Positions 1 to 7,247 of a DNA stretch of 10,224 nt are shown piece by piece (position 1 is the stretch's first letter; each line of letters begins with the position of its first letter). The notes below the pieces were generated by a model, which saw nothing but the letters and a program-made list of their open reading frames with translations, did not search any database and was not told the DNA's origin. Origin of the DNA: Saprospiraceae bacterium (GTDB lineage Bacteria > Bacteroidota > Bacteroidia > Chitinophagales > Saprospiraceae); the NCBI GenBank assembly GCA_004297645.1, contig SCUG01000660.1:1-10224 (forward strand), read 5' to 3'. Position numbers and translations under genes: made by a program.

Positions 1-189
1 TTCCATACCAGACAATCCGAGAATAACCGTACCTGCCCCGCAGTGGCAACCTGAAAATCCGAGACTCCAATACACTGACTGAATAAACACGCTCTTACCC
101 TGACGTTACCGGGATTACCGATTTCCACGTACCAGAATTTTCGAGATTTTGTAACAACCTCATTTCTTACCTTTTAAATTTTTTCAACC
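1..189. other. Upstream flank, possible tail of an upstream gene
   Basis: No complete gene is visible here. One plus-strand frame is open from base 2 to a TGA at 80-82. It would give about 26 codons of a proline-rich C-terminus in which Asn-Pro-Arg occurs twice, because the 9-mer aatccgaga recurs at 14-22 and 56-64, 42 bases apart and in frame. This could be the end of an upstream protein, but a frame this short also stays open by chance. The rest (83-189) is the leader of the large secreted protein. Confidence 0.2.
148..175 (+). promoter_or_regulatory. Candidate Bacteroidota-type promoter for the large secreted protein
   Basis: TTTG at 148-151 is followed 16 bases later by TACCTTTT at 168-175. 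The second element differs from the Bacteroidota -7 consensus TAnnTTTG only in its last base. Spacing is at or just below the usual range, and the -7-like element lies 14 bases before the ATG at 190, so the leader would be very short. This is a weak motif-only call. Confidence 0.25.
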
Positions 190-3100
190 ATGAAAAGAAA
201 ACTCCTTCCAACCTTAACAGCTCACACACATTTTCTCTCTCTAAAGTCCCTATTCTTCATTCCGATTGTTTTGATTGTTCAAGTGTCGATTCCTTTTGAT
301 AACTTGTTTGGGCAAAAGAGCATTTTTGCAAAGCAAAAAGTACTTTCTGAGGAAGTACGATCGGCTGTACAGTCGAAGATTGAAAAACAATCTTTCAAAG
401 CATTTTCACTGGATTTGAAGGCACTAAACGATTTCTTGAAATCCAATACTGGAAACCAGATGGAGTTTTCGCTTATTTTTGGCAATGATTACCAATGGAG
501 CCTAACCTTGGATGAAAATGACATTAGGCAACTTCCGGGAAGACCTAATTTCAATTGCAATACTTATAAAGGCATTGCTAACCGCTCCCTAAACAATACA
601 GTTAGACTGTATGTTTCAGGGAATTTCATTCAGGGCTTTATTACGGAAGGTGACAAAAGGATTTACCTGCGCTCACTTAATTCACTTACGAAAAGTGGTG
701 GAAACGACATCGTTATCCTTTACGAATCACCTCACTTCGCACCCAATTCTACAGAAAGGACTACTACTTGTGATGACGTAAATGTAGAACTTGGTATTCA
801 CGGAGACTATCAATTATACCTCGACCATGGAAGTAATGAGCAAAATGTGATACAAGAGATTTTTTCTTTGGTCAACATGGTTGAAGACTTCTACTCTTCC
901 CAGTTAAACTTAAACTTTCACATAATAGTAAGAGGCACTGAAAATGGTGACCCTATTGTGTGGAAAACACAGGACCCTTTTTGTTGTCAGGACATAGTTC
1001 CATTATTTGATGTAATGAACTCAGAATGGGTAATGCATAGACCCTGTATTCCAAAAGACGCAATATTCTTGATAGCGGCTAAAAACTATTATGCTGGAGG
1101 TCAAGCATCAGGGCAGGTCTGCAATAATCCGAGCGGTGATGTGGATGTGGCATTTATTGATGAATTTTTTGCAGCAAACTCTAACCCTGCTTTTAGGTTT
1201 GCCCATGAATTGGGCCACTTACTTGGTGCTACCGAATTAGAATATACAAGTTGCAGTGGACTTTGCAATAACCCTAATCTTACTCCATTGATGTGTACAG
1301 ATGGTGTCAGTCTAAACGATATAAATGCTGCTTTTTTATCACAATGCACTTTAGACGAGATTTGGCTGACAATTAATAATAATTGCGAAGATTGCTTGGC
1401 CCCACCACCACCCTTACCATCTTGTGCAATCTGTTTTGAAACTGCGATGATAACAGCCGATAATATGCAACCAATACCTGGGTGTGGTGGAAAGGATATT
1501 ATTAACTATACTGTTACGATTTGTAATTCTTGCGATCCCCAAAATTTAGAGGTGAGGGTCAATTTTAATGGCAATAGATTTGATTATTTGCCACCAAGTG
1601 ATTTTCCAACAATAGAAGATGTTAGTAGTCCTCCCCTCAACTCACAGCAACTTGTAACTACAGTCAATTTCAATGGGCAAGAGTGCAAGGAGTTTCACTT
1701 CGCATTAAAATTAAAAGAAACACCATCAGGACCAGGCCTTGGGACTGCCAGCGCAGTTCATATAAATGGTAATTCATTACCTACGCAACCTTTGTCGCAT
1801 ATTACTATCCTTGTCCCTGATTTTGTTGAAATTGATGGTTCAGACCCTAATAATCCGGCGAGTCTTCAAGCATTGGTTTTGAGTTCGACTCTTGATAATA
1901 CACCATGTGACGGTATTGCGCCATTCATAACCCAAATTGAACTAACAGGTCACCTAAACATTGATATTCCCTCCTACTGCTTTAATAATTATCTTTTCAA
2001 AATGAACCCCGGCGCAAAAATCCTCGTCGAATCCGGCAACACCCTCACCATAAAAAACGGCACCCGCATCTTCGGCTGCGAAGAACTCTGGCAAAGCATC
2101 GAAGTAGAAGACGGCGCTATCCTCATCATTGACAACTCCACCATCGAAGACGCCCAATACGCCGTCCGGGCTTATGGCGGCGGCAATCTCTCCATCACTA
2201 ATAGCACTTTCAACCGCAACTTCGCCGGCGTACTCGTGGACGGCCCTATACCGTATTACCCCGAAAACACCACTTTCGATGCTTTTTACGGAAATACCTT
2301 CGATGGTGGAAGCGGGCTGTTGCCGGCCCCTGCCAACCTGCCACCAAATCCGGCTCTGCCGTCGAACAACGGTACCGCATTTGCCGGAGTATGGATACAA
2401 ACCAAAGCAAATCCGCTCAACTCTCTGAACAACGTATTCAAAAACCTGAGCAACGGCATCTACGCCAACGGCACCAGCCTGAAAATCACCAAAAATCAAT
2501 TCACCAACATTTGGGAAAACGGCTATGACGACTGGATGGCAGGCTATGGCATCCGGGCGAAAGACTATACTTTTTCGCATAACTTTCAGCAAACGGGTTT
2601 CGGCAAAGATGCAGAGCCGCTCAGTTTCAGCCTTTGCTCCAAAGCCATACGCATAGAAGGCATGAGGGTGGATTATATTGCACACAACAACATCCGGGCG
2701 AACAAAGGCATCGAACTGATTGCCAATTATCCGAAAGCTGTGGTCATAAATAACCGGATAGAATCATGGATAACCGGGGTGGAATTAAGCCAGGTAAACA
2801 ATGCTTCCGACGTTTGGGTATCATTAAATGACATTGAAGTAGCTGGAGTCAAGGGGGTTGGCATACAATCCAACATGATGAATCTCGGCCCCGTATCTGA
2901 CATAGGCCTGAATATCAGCCTGAATAATGTTATTCTAAAAGCCGGCAACACCAAAGGCGTGGAATTGAATGCTAACAACTCCTCCCATGTCATGGAAAAC
3001 AAAATATCGGCTAACATAGGCCTGTCCGGCTATACCGGCATCCGGGTAAACAACGACGAGCGAAGCGATTTGAGTTGCAATGAGGTAACTGCATCCTTCA

Positions 3101-4524
3101 CGAATTATAATAAGACTATGGGTATCGCCTTATGGGATGGATATCTGACCCATCAGATGTGTAACAGGGTATCTTACATGTCGAAAGGCGTCTATTTCAC
3201 CATGGGAGGATTCGCCCCCGAAAGGTTCCAGGAAACCACCTTTGAAAGCAACGAGGTGGGATTACAGCTCTCTGCTTCAGCAACGATAGGCCCGCAAACA
3301 AACAATGGTAATATCTGGCAAGGCACCTTCGGTAGCTATGGGGCGCAGCATTTGTCGCCATACAGTGAAGATTGGACTGCTTCCCGATTCACCGTCCATA
3401 CCAGTACGCCCAGCACTTATCGCCCGTCCCTGCCACCGGGTCAGGACCAATGGTTTCCATTTGACCCCTCAGGTTCCCCCTCAGCAGATTGCCAGCTTCT
3501 CACCTCTTGTATCACGGAACTCCCGCCATTGCCGGTGGATGGTTTGTATGGCATAGACACGACCATTACTTCCAGAAACTTTCAAACCACCGATTTCGTG
3601 GGGGTGACGAACTGGCTGGCCCGGCGCTATTTGTACGGCAAGCTGGCAAATAATCCCGGTCTTATCGCTCCCGGCAGCGTTTTCGAGTCGTTTTACAATT
3701 CCACAGCGGCTTCCGCAGTCGGAAGTTTTGATGCCATCGAAGCGGGCATGGAGGTATTGTACGAAATACCGGCCCAAACTGCTGCCGGACTGGGTGCCGG
3801 TTTCGACACCATGAGCGTCCGCATGGAAGAAATAGGCGGCATCGACAGCCTTTTGCAGTCGGCTGGTTATGACTCCACGTTGGTACAGCAGCGGGCAGCG
3901 GCCATGCAGATACTGCAAGGTGCCGAAGAATCGGGAGATTCCCTGATGCAACCGGTACTGAACCAGCGAATTTCGAATGCGGCAGTGTTGGCTTCCCAAA
4001 ACACTACCATAACGGCTGACTCCGTTTTCGAGCTGAACGAACGCACCGTTAAGCACATCTACCTCAATACCGTTGCGATAGGCATTACGGAATTCGATGA
4101 AATGCAGCTTGCCGATTTAGAAAGTATAGCTGGGCAGTGCCCTTTAACCGGCGGCAGCGCCGTGTTTAAAGCCAGAAGCTTGCTGGCTATGGTGCAGGAT
4201 TCGTTATACGACGATGAAACGCTTTGCCAGCAAATTGGTGAGCGCAACGATAGGAGTTTGGATAACAATGATTCTTCCTTCTTTAACCTGTTCCCAAATC
4301 CGGCAAAGAATGAAGTAACAGCGTCATTTTCATCTTCCTCAGAGCTGTCAAGAGAAATTGTACTTTCTGATGCAACGGGGAAAGAAATCTGGCGGAAAGA
4401 AGTTCCAAAGGCTCATCATTCAGTTGTTTTCGAGACAACAGGAATACAGCCAGGTGTTTATTTCTGCACACTGTTCGAAAATGATGTGAAAGCAGGAGTT
4501 GGGAAATTGATAATCATTCACTAA
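190..4524 (+). CDS. Secreted reprolysin-like metalloprotease / beta-helix protein with T9SS sorting domain
   Basis: A 1444-residue exported protein. Residues 1-41 look like a Sec signal peptide: basic start, then a hydrophobic core at about 17-33. Residues about 70-185 resemble the M12B (reprolysin/ADAM) propeptide, including the pattern NCNTYKG. Residues about 194-400 form a metzincin-like catalytic domain: HELGHLLGATE at 339-349, a Met-turn candidate at M368, and several cysteines. The usual third zinc ligand (His/Asp) is Glu349, so activity is uncertain. Residues about 411-545 look like a Cys-containing beta-sandwich. Residues about 585-1040 are a right-handed parallel beta-helix with recurrent Asn/Ile/Gly rungs. 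Residues about 1131-1355 are mostly helical and not recognised. Residues 1364-1444 are a T9SS type A sorting domain starting FFNLFPNPAKNE and ending KLIIIH. The expected location is the cell surface or outside the cell. Base composition rises sharply near 2000 and falls again near 4210-4260, both at domain edges. The ATG at 190 is chosen because the signal peptide follows it directly. Confidence 0.9.
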   Translation: MKRKLLPTLTAHTHFLSLKSLFFIPIVLIVQVSIPFDNLFGQKSIFAKQKVLSEEVRSAVQSKIEKQSFKAFSLDLKALNDFLKSNTGNQMEFSLIFGNDYQWSLTLDENDIRQLPGRPNFNCNTYKGIANRSLNNTVRLYVSGNFIQGFITEGDKRIYLRSLNSLTKSGGNDIVILYESPHFAPNSTERTTTCDDVNVELGIHGDYQLYLDHGSNEQNVIQEIFSLVNMVEDFYSSQLNLNFHIIVRGTENGDPIVWKTQDPFCCQDIVPLFDVMNSEWVMHRPCIPKDAIFLIAAKNYYAGGQASGQVCNNPSGDVDVAFIDEFFAANSNPAFRFAHELGHLLGATELEYTSCSGLCNNPNLTPLMCTDGVSLNDINAAFLSQCTLDEIWLTINNNCEDCLAPPPPLPSCAICFETAMITADNMQPIPGCGGKDIINYTVTICNSCDPQNLEVRVNFNGNRFDYLPPSDFPTIEDVSSPPLNSQQLVTTVNFNGQECKEFHFALKLKETPSGPGLGTASAVHINGNSLPTQPLSHITILVPDFVEIDGSDPNNPASLQALVLSSTLDNTPCDGIAPFITQIELTGHLNIDIPSYCFNNYLFKMNPGAKILVESGNTLTIKNGTRIFGCEELWQSIEVEDGAILIIDNSTIEDAQYAVRAYGGGNLSITNSTFNRNFAGVLVDGPIPYYPENTTFDAFYGNTFDGGSGLLPAPANLPPNPALPSNNGTAFAGVWIQTKANPLNSLNNVFKNLSNGIYANGTSLKITKNQFTNIWENGYDDWMAGYGIRAKDYTFSHNFQQTGFGKDAEPLSFSLCSKAIRIEGMRVDYIAHNNIRANKGIELIANYPKAVVINNRIESWITGVELSQVNNASDVWVSLNDIEVAGVKGVGIQSNMMNLGPVSDIGLNISLNNVILKAGNTKGVELNANNSSHVMENKISANIGLSGYTGIRVNNDERSDLSCNEVTASFTNYNKTMGIALWDGYLTHQMCNRVSYMSKGVYFTMGGFAPERFQETTFESNEVGLQLSASATIGPQTNNGNIWQGTFGSYGAQHLSPYSEDWTASRFTVHTSTPSTYRPSLPPGQDQWFPFDPSGSPSADCQLLTSCITELPPLPVDGLYGIDTTITSRNFQTTDFVGVTNWLARRYLYGKLANNPGLIAPGSVFESFYNSTAASAVGSFDAIEAGMEVLYEIPAQTAAGLGAGFDTMSVRMEEIGGIDSLLQSAGYDSTLVQQRAAAMQILQGAEESGDSLMQPVLNQRISNAAVLASQNTTITADSVFELNERTVKHIYLNTVAIGITEFDEMQLADLESIAGQCPLTGGSAVFKARSLLAMVQDSLYDDETLCQQIGERNDRSLDNNDSSFFNLFPNPAKNEVTASFSSSSELSREIVLSDATGKEIWRKEVPKAHHSVVFETTGIQPGVYFCTLFENDVKAGVGKLIIIH

Positions 4525-4537
4525 TACTAATAATCAT

Positions 4538-4580
4538 AAGGCATTGAAGTTGCAGGCGCTTGCGGCTTCAACGCCTTTTT
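4538..4580 (+). terminator. Rho-independent terminator-like hairpin after the large secreted protein
   Basis: The arm aaggcattgaag (4538-4549) pairs with cttcaacgcctt (4566-4577) over 12 positions with one A.C mismatch. The 16-base loop can form a short inner GC-rich stem, and TTTTT follows at 4576-4580. It begins 13 bases after the TAA at 4522-4524. It ends 8 bases before the preferred start of the next gene, so it could also act on entry into that gene. Confidence 0.7.
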
Positions 4581-4588
4581 GTTTGATT

Positions 4589-6355
4589 ATGAAAAAGACG
4601 ATTTGCATTGTTCACCTGCTTTGTATCAGCGTCTTATTGTTTGCTCAAAAGCACGACTATGCATGGGTGCTGGGGTACTATGGCCAAAGCCCGCATCCTG
4701 ACTTAGGCGGAATATTAATGGACTTCAATCAAGATTCATTACTGATTTACGATGTTGCTACCGGCATGGACTTCAATTTTACAGATGCCAGTATATGCGA
4801 CGCCGAAGGCAATCTGCTATTTTACACCAACGGCATTTACATAGCCGATGCGACGCACGAAGTGATGGAGAATGGGGATAGTATCAATAATAGCGGCTTG
4901 ACTTATTTGTACGAGGATACGGGGCTTCCGGTGCCACAGGGTGCACTGATACTACCAGCACCCGGTAGTGATAGTCTGTACTACCTCTTTCACGGGCCAA
5001 TTGATTTTGGTCCCAATGGGTTGAATACCCATATACCAAAGCTGTTTTATGCCAAAGTAAATATGAACCTGAACGGTGGACTTGGTGCTGTCATTGAGAA
5101 AGACCAGTTGCTCATTGAAGATACCCTCGCCTATGGAAAATTAACCGCCTGCAAACATGCCAATGGAAGGGACTGGTGGATATTGGTCAGGAAAGGTGAG
5201 CGCTTTTCCCGGGATGTTTACAGGTTACTGCTCACTCCGCAAGGGGTGTTGAACATGGGCAAGCAGGATGCAGGGCCGGACATTATCTATGCACAGGGAG
5301 CGGTCGGCAATGTCGTTTTTTCGCCGGATGGCACCAAATACGTGAGCCATGAAATCCGATTCAATCCCCTTAGCGCTATTGACATTTACGATTTCGACAG
5401 GTGTACCGGCCAGCTACAGCACCTGGAGCATTTCACGATGGATGATTCGATTTTCCTTGACGGAGGCGCAGCTATCTCACCGGATTCCAGAAACCTGTAC
5501 ATCGTTACCCAAAATATAATTTACCAGTTTGACCTATGGGCTTCTGACATTGAAGCAACTAAAACTGTTGTTGCTGAGTACGATGGATTTATAGGATATC
5601 CTTATGCATCTAAATTCGGCATTCCCCAACTTGCGCCAAATGGGAAAATCTACATAGCTTCGGCATCTACAGACACGTTTATGCACGTCATAAATACCCC
5701 CAATCAACTTGGGTGGAACAGTCGTGTTGCTCAGCATTCTATAGGCTTGCCCAATCTCAACGACCTATCCATCCCCAACTTCCCCAACTACCGCCTCGGC
5801 CCGCTCGATGGCTCTCTCTGCGATACGCTGGGCTTAGACAACCATCCCAAGGCAGGCTTTACCTATTTCACGGAGGAATTAGAAGTTACTTTTTCCGACA
5901 ACTCATACTACCGCCCGGAGGCCTGGGCCTGGGACTTCGGCGATGGCAGCGGCAGCAGCGAGCGAAATCCCATCCATGCCTACGCCCTGCCGGGCGAGTA
6001 CTACGTATGCCTCACCGTATCGAATGAGTACGACAGCGATACCTTTTGCCGGTGGGTGGAGGTGGATTCGGTAACAACGGCCAGTGTGGCAATACTCCAT
6101 CCGCAGATGACGGTGCAGGTGTGGCCCAACCCGGCCAGCTCGGAGATGCACATCTCCCTGCCCGCCCCGCTCCTCACCCCCGCCGAGTGGCGGCTGTACA
6201 ACGCCGTCGGGCAGGAGGTGCACCGCACCGTGATTCCCGCCGGGCAGCGGGAGCAGTCGCTTTCGCTGGCAGGCGTGCCGCCGGGGTTGTATTTTTGGCA
6301 GGTGCGGGTGGAGGGAAGAAGGGTGGGGAGCGGGAAGGTGGTGGTGGAAAAATGA
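4589..6355 (+). CDS. Secreted beta-propeller-like / PKD protein with T9SS sorting domain
   Basis: A 588-residue exported protein of unknown specific function. The start at 4589 is chosen because it gives a classic signal peptide, MKKTICIVHLLCISVLLFAQ, directly. An in-frame ATG at 4544 would add 15 residues and lies inside the preceding terminator hairpin. Residues about 21-385 contain blade-like repeats typical of WD40/YVTN-style propellers: VVFSPDGTKYVS at 242-253, AAISPDSRNLYIVT at 294-307 and QLAPNGKIYIAS at 347-358. A conserved linker (PNYRLGPLDGSLCDTLGL, 399-416) leads into a PKD domain at about 420-492, with WDFGDG at 448-453. A T9SS type A sorting domain starts near VWPNPASSE (511-519) and runs to the C-terminus. 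Propeller-PKD-sorting-domain proteins are common in Bacteroidota surface proteomes; ligand binding or adhesion is a guess. GC content jumps from about 42% to over 60% near 5750, just before the linker, and reaches 73% in the first part of the sorting domain. Confidence 0.88.
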   Translation: MKKTICIVHLLCISVLLFAQKHDYAWVLGYYGQSPHPDLGGILMDFNQDSLLIYDVATGMDFNFTDASICDAEGNLLFYTNGIYIADATHEVMENGDSINNSGLTYLYEDTGLPVPQGALILPAPGSDSLYYLFHGPIDFGPNGLNTHIPKLFYAKVNMNLNGGLGAVIEKDQLLIEDTLAYGKLTACKHANGRDWWILVRKGERFSRDVYRLLLTPQGVLNMGKQDAGPDIIYAQGAVGNVVFSPDGTKYVSHEIRFNPLSAIDIYDFDRCTGQLQHLEHFTMDDSIFLDGGAAISPDSRNLYIVTQNIIYQFDLWASDIEATKTVVAEYDGFIGYPYASKFGIPQLAPNGKIYIASASTDTFMHVINTPNQLGWNSRVAQHSIGLPNLNDLSIPNFPNYRLGPLDGSLCDTLGLDNHPKAGFTYFTEELEVTFSDNSYYRPEAWAWDFGDGSGSSERNPIHAYALPGEYYVCLTVSNEYDSDTFCRWVEVDSVTTASVAILHPQMTVQVWPNPASSEMHISLPAPLLTPAEWRLYNAVGQEVHRTVIPAGQREQSLSLAGVPPGLYFWQVRVEGRRVGSGKVVVEK

Positions 6356-6437
6356 GGAACTCATGCCCACGGCAGTGCGAAGCGTAGGCCGGGAGACCTG
6401 GCACCACCGGAACATTGAACTTTTGAACATCCCTACC

Positions 6438-6782
6438 ATGACCAAAAGATACTGCTTTGCCCTCGACCTAAAAGACGACCCCGAACTCATCGAGCGATAC
6501 AAAGCCCACCATGCGCCAGGCCATGTGTGGCCGGAAATCACGCAGAGCATCAAAGCGGCCGGCATCACCGGAATGGAAATTTACCTGACCGGCAACCGGC
6601 TGTTCATGGTGATGGAGGTGGACGAAACTTTCGACCCGGAGCGGAAGGCGGCGATGGATGCCGCCAACCCCAAAGTGCAGGAATGGGAGGCGCTGATGTG
6701 GCAATTCCAGCAGCCGCTGCAGTGGGCGGGCGAGGGCGAAAAGTGGGTGCCGGTGGAGCAAATTTTCAAGCTGGAAAATTAA
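6438..6782 (+). CDS. RhaM-family sugar mutarotase (L-rhamnose/L-fucose type, DUF718)
   Basis: A 114-residue protein of the L-rhamnose mutarotase family, which interconverts alpha and beta anomers of 6-deoxy sugars in the cytoplasm. The length is close to E. coli RhaM (104 residues, recalled). Family signatures are RYCFALDLKDDPELIERY near the N-terminus, HHAPGHVWPEI at 24-34, MEIYLTGNRLFMVMEV at 46-61 and NPKVQEWEALMWQFQQPL further on. By recalled alignment, Tyr21 and His25 match the E. coli catalytic-site Tyr18 and His22, with a two-residue insertion before the Trp-Pro-Glu. The longer in-frame start at 6363 adds 25 residues before the conserved core and is not favoured. No rhamnose or fucose catabolic gene is next to it, so the substrate is open; Bacteroidota members are often annotated for either sugar. 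An AACTTTTG motif at 6418-6425 is a poor match to a -7 element. Confidence 0.88.
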   Translation: MTKRYCFALDLKDDPELIERYKAHHAPGHVWPEITQSIKAAGITGMEIYLTGNRLFMVMEVDETFDPERKAAMDAANPKVQEWEALMWQFQQPLQWAGEGEKWVPVEQIFKLEN

Positions 6783-6805
6783 CGGACGAAGACAGCGAAA
6801 ATGAA

Positions 6806-6832
6806 AAGAGAGCGTTATTGCAACGCCCTCTT
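6806..6832. terminator. Hairpin after the mutarotase gene, possible terminator
   Basis: Arms aagagagcgtt (6806-6816) and aacgccctctt (6822-6832) pair over 11 positions with one A.C mismatch around a 5-base loop. It lies 23 bases after the mutarotase stop. There is no T-run after it on the plus strand. Read on the minus strand, the mismatch becomes a G.U pair and a T-rich run follows, but no minus-strand gene ends there. A 3' end-protecting or weak terminator role is inferred. Confidence 0.4.
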
Positions 6833-6933
6833 CGTAAAAATCACGCAAAAAATAAATCTTTGAAAAGTGTGACTTTGGACTTCCATTTGCAATCTATGAT
6901 TAACACACCTGCTTTTTACCCGCCCACAACTCA

Positions 6934-6941
6934 TACCTTTG
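6934..6941 (+). promoter_or_regulatory. Candidate -7 element (TAnnTTTG) before the small membrane protein
   Basis: TACCTTTG matches the Bacteroidota -7 consensus TAnnTTTG exactly. A T-rich stretch at 6913-6917 sits about where the -33 element should be but is not a clean TTTG. Transcription would start near 6947, leaving a leader of roughly 80 bases before the ATG at 7026. The flanking 11-mer ATACCTTTGCG is repeated exactly before the MFS gene (7239-7249). Confidence 0.45.
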
Positions 6942-7025
6942 CGCTTTCAGTTTTCGTTTACGAACTTAAACACGAACGGCCTGTTTTTAGAAAAAAAATC
7001 GCAATGCAGACCCTGTTTCAAAACT

Positions 7026-7175
7026 ATGAACATAAAAGCATCTCTCCGGAAATTTTATAAAAAGCATGGCAAAACCGCCCTGCTCATTTTCCTCGTCTAT
7101 TTCGTGGCCAAGTGGACACTCACCATTGTTTTTGGCGCTAAACTTCTCGAGTCTTTCAAGGGTTGGATTAATTAG
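7026..7175 (+). CDS. Small single-span membrane protein of unknown function
   Basis: A 49-residue protein: a basic N-terminus (MNIKASLRKFYKKHGK), one hydrophobic segment at about 17-40 (LLIFLVYFVAKWTLTIVFG within it), and a short polar tail ending KGWIN. The positive charge before the segment predicts the N-terminus in the cytoplasm. The frame is open further upstream to an ATG at 6939, but that start lies within the candidate -7 element, so the ATG at 7026 is preferred. I recall similar tiny 'K-rich plus one helix' proteins in Bacteroidota genomes, with no known role, but could not check this. It sits 111 bases before the MFS exporter, which seems to have its own promoter. It is too short to be certain as a gene; the charge-hydrophobic organisation is the main support. 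Confidence 0.6.
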   Translation: MNIKASLRKFYKKHGKTALLIFLVYFVAKWTLTIVFGAKLLESFKGWIN

Positions 7176-7216
7176 CGCGTTGGCGTATTGGCCTCCCGAA
7201 AATCCAAGCTCGCAAG

Positions 7217-7247
7217 TTTTCCTCATCGGCGGATAAGAATACCTTTG
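7217..7247 (+). promoter_or_regulatory. Candidate Bacteroidota-type promoter of the MFS exporter
   Basis: TACCTTTG at 7240-7247 matches TAnnTTTG exactly, with a T-run (7217-7220) 19 bases upstream in the -33 position, though it lacks the final G of TTTG. Transcription would start near 7253, giving a leader of about 34 bases before the ATG at 7287, with no Shine-Dalgarno sequence. Confidence 0.5.

Noticed and set aside
1954..2685. Minus-strand open frame of 243 codons inside the beta-helix region
   Set aside because: It lies wholly antisense to the confidently coding beta-helix, appears where C-ending codons reduce antisense stops, and has no recognisable domain.
3481..4056. Minus-strand open frame of 191 codons opposite the helical domain of the large protein
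   Set aside because: It is antisense to a well-supported gene in a GC-rich stretch, with a low-complexity Arg/His/Gly-rich product and no family signature.
4544..4588. Earlier in-frame start for the propeller/PKD protein
   Set aside because: It lies within the left half of the terminator hairpin and would put 15 extra residues before an otherwise perfect signal peptide.
6363..6437. N-terminal extension of the mutarotase from the ATG at 6363
   Set aside because: The extra 25 residues precede the conserved family start MTKRYCFALDLK and look non-coding; family members begin at or near the ATG at 6438.
5903..6568. Minus-strand open frame of 221 codons spanning the end of the propeller gene and the mutarotase
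   Set aside because: It crosses two real genes and their gap, and its product is Pro/His/Arg-rich with no domain; it follows from the 60-73% GC content there.
7004..7060. 18-codon open frame starting at 7004 and overlapping the start of the 49-residue protein
   Set aside because: It is too short and has no hydrophobic or conserved pattern; an upstream regulatory frame is possible but nothing supports it.
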